From: Bacteroidota bacterium
GTDB taxonomy: Bacteria > Bacteroidota > Bacteroidia > B-17B0 > B-17BO
Length of the DNA: 5,680 bases
NCBI GenBank assembly: GCA_025356715.1
Contig: JANXRU010000426.1
Location: 1-5,680, forward strand
Direction: 5' to 3'
The notes beneath the pieces were generated by a model that saw only the letters and a list, made by a program, of their open reading frames with translations, had not been told where the DNA came from and made no database searches. The translations under genes were made by a program, and so were the position numbers. Positions 5,636-5,680 of this stretch are shown here, piece after piece. Position 1 is the first letter of the stretch; every line of letters begins with the position of its first letter.

Positions 5636-5680
5636 TTAATTACCATCCATATAATTTTTTGCCCCTACCCTTCCTAATAG
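5636..5680 (-). other. Possible 3' end of an upstream gene at the window edge
   Basis: Reading leftward from the edge, one frame stays open for 14 codons (LLGRVGAKNYMDGN) to a TAA at 5636-5638, 14 bases before the fusion gene's ATG. A second frame is also open over this short span, so the reading is uncertain. If real, the upstream gene would be close enough to belong to the same operon, and it is where a missing ATPase could be encoded. No recognisable domain is visible in so few residues, and no TTTG/TAnnTTTG promoter is seen at 5622-5680. Confidence 0.2.

Overview
The window is AT-rich DNA, most likely from a member of the Bacteroidota. Four things point there: the type I-style export proteins resemble those of that phylum, coding starts have A-rich leaders instead of Shine-Dalgarno sites, several TTTG-N19/20-TAnnTTTG promoter-like elements are present, and a toxin-antitoxin type common in the phylum occurs. 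No marker gene fixes the genus.

Left half (1-1871): small accessory genes, all on the + strand, sit between palindromic repeats. A toxin-antitoxin pair (484-720 and 722-1027; addiction-module antitoxin plus ParE/RelE toxin) is followed by a GNAT acetyltransferase (1343-1789). Three sites at 185-311, 1085-1200 and 1784-1871 each begin with a ...TAAC box, end with a GTTA... box and fold on themselves. This is the layout of integron attC sites, with predicted cassettes at 305-1193 (toxin-antitoxin) and 1194-1864 (acetyltransferase). No integrase is visible, so the region looks like an attC cluster without integrase, or the tail of an integron array. The first two sites are diverged copies of one repeat (212-343 and 1107-1232). 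Each carries a Bacteroidota-type promoter that would fire into the cassette behind it.

Right half (1967-5621, - strand): a compact two-gene export operon. The upstream gene encodes a 752-residue protein that joins an ABC-exporter membrane domain (six helices) directly to a HlyD-type periplasmic adaptor. The nucleotide-binding domain that normally follows the membrane domain is absent. One base after its stop, the second gene encodes a 464-residue TolC-family outer membrane channel. Together they could form inner membrane pore, periplasmic bridge and outer membrane duct, but no ATPase is visible; it would have to come from outside the window, perhaps from a gene just beyond position 5680. This fused, ATPase-less exporter-adaptor is the most unusual gene here.

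The two halves are convergent and meet at 1872-1966, where I see no strong terminator. Positions 1-184 and the flanks of the repeats hold no convincing gene.
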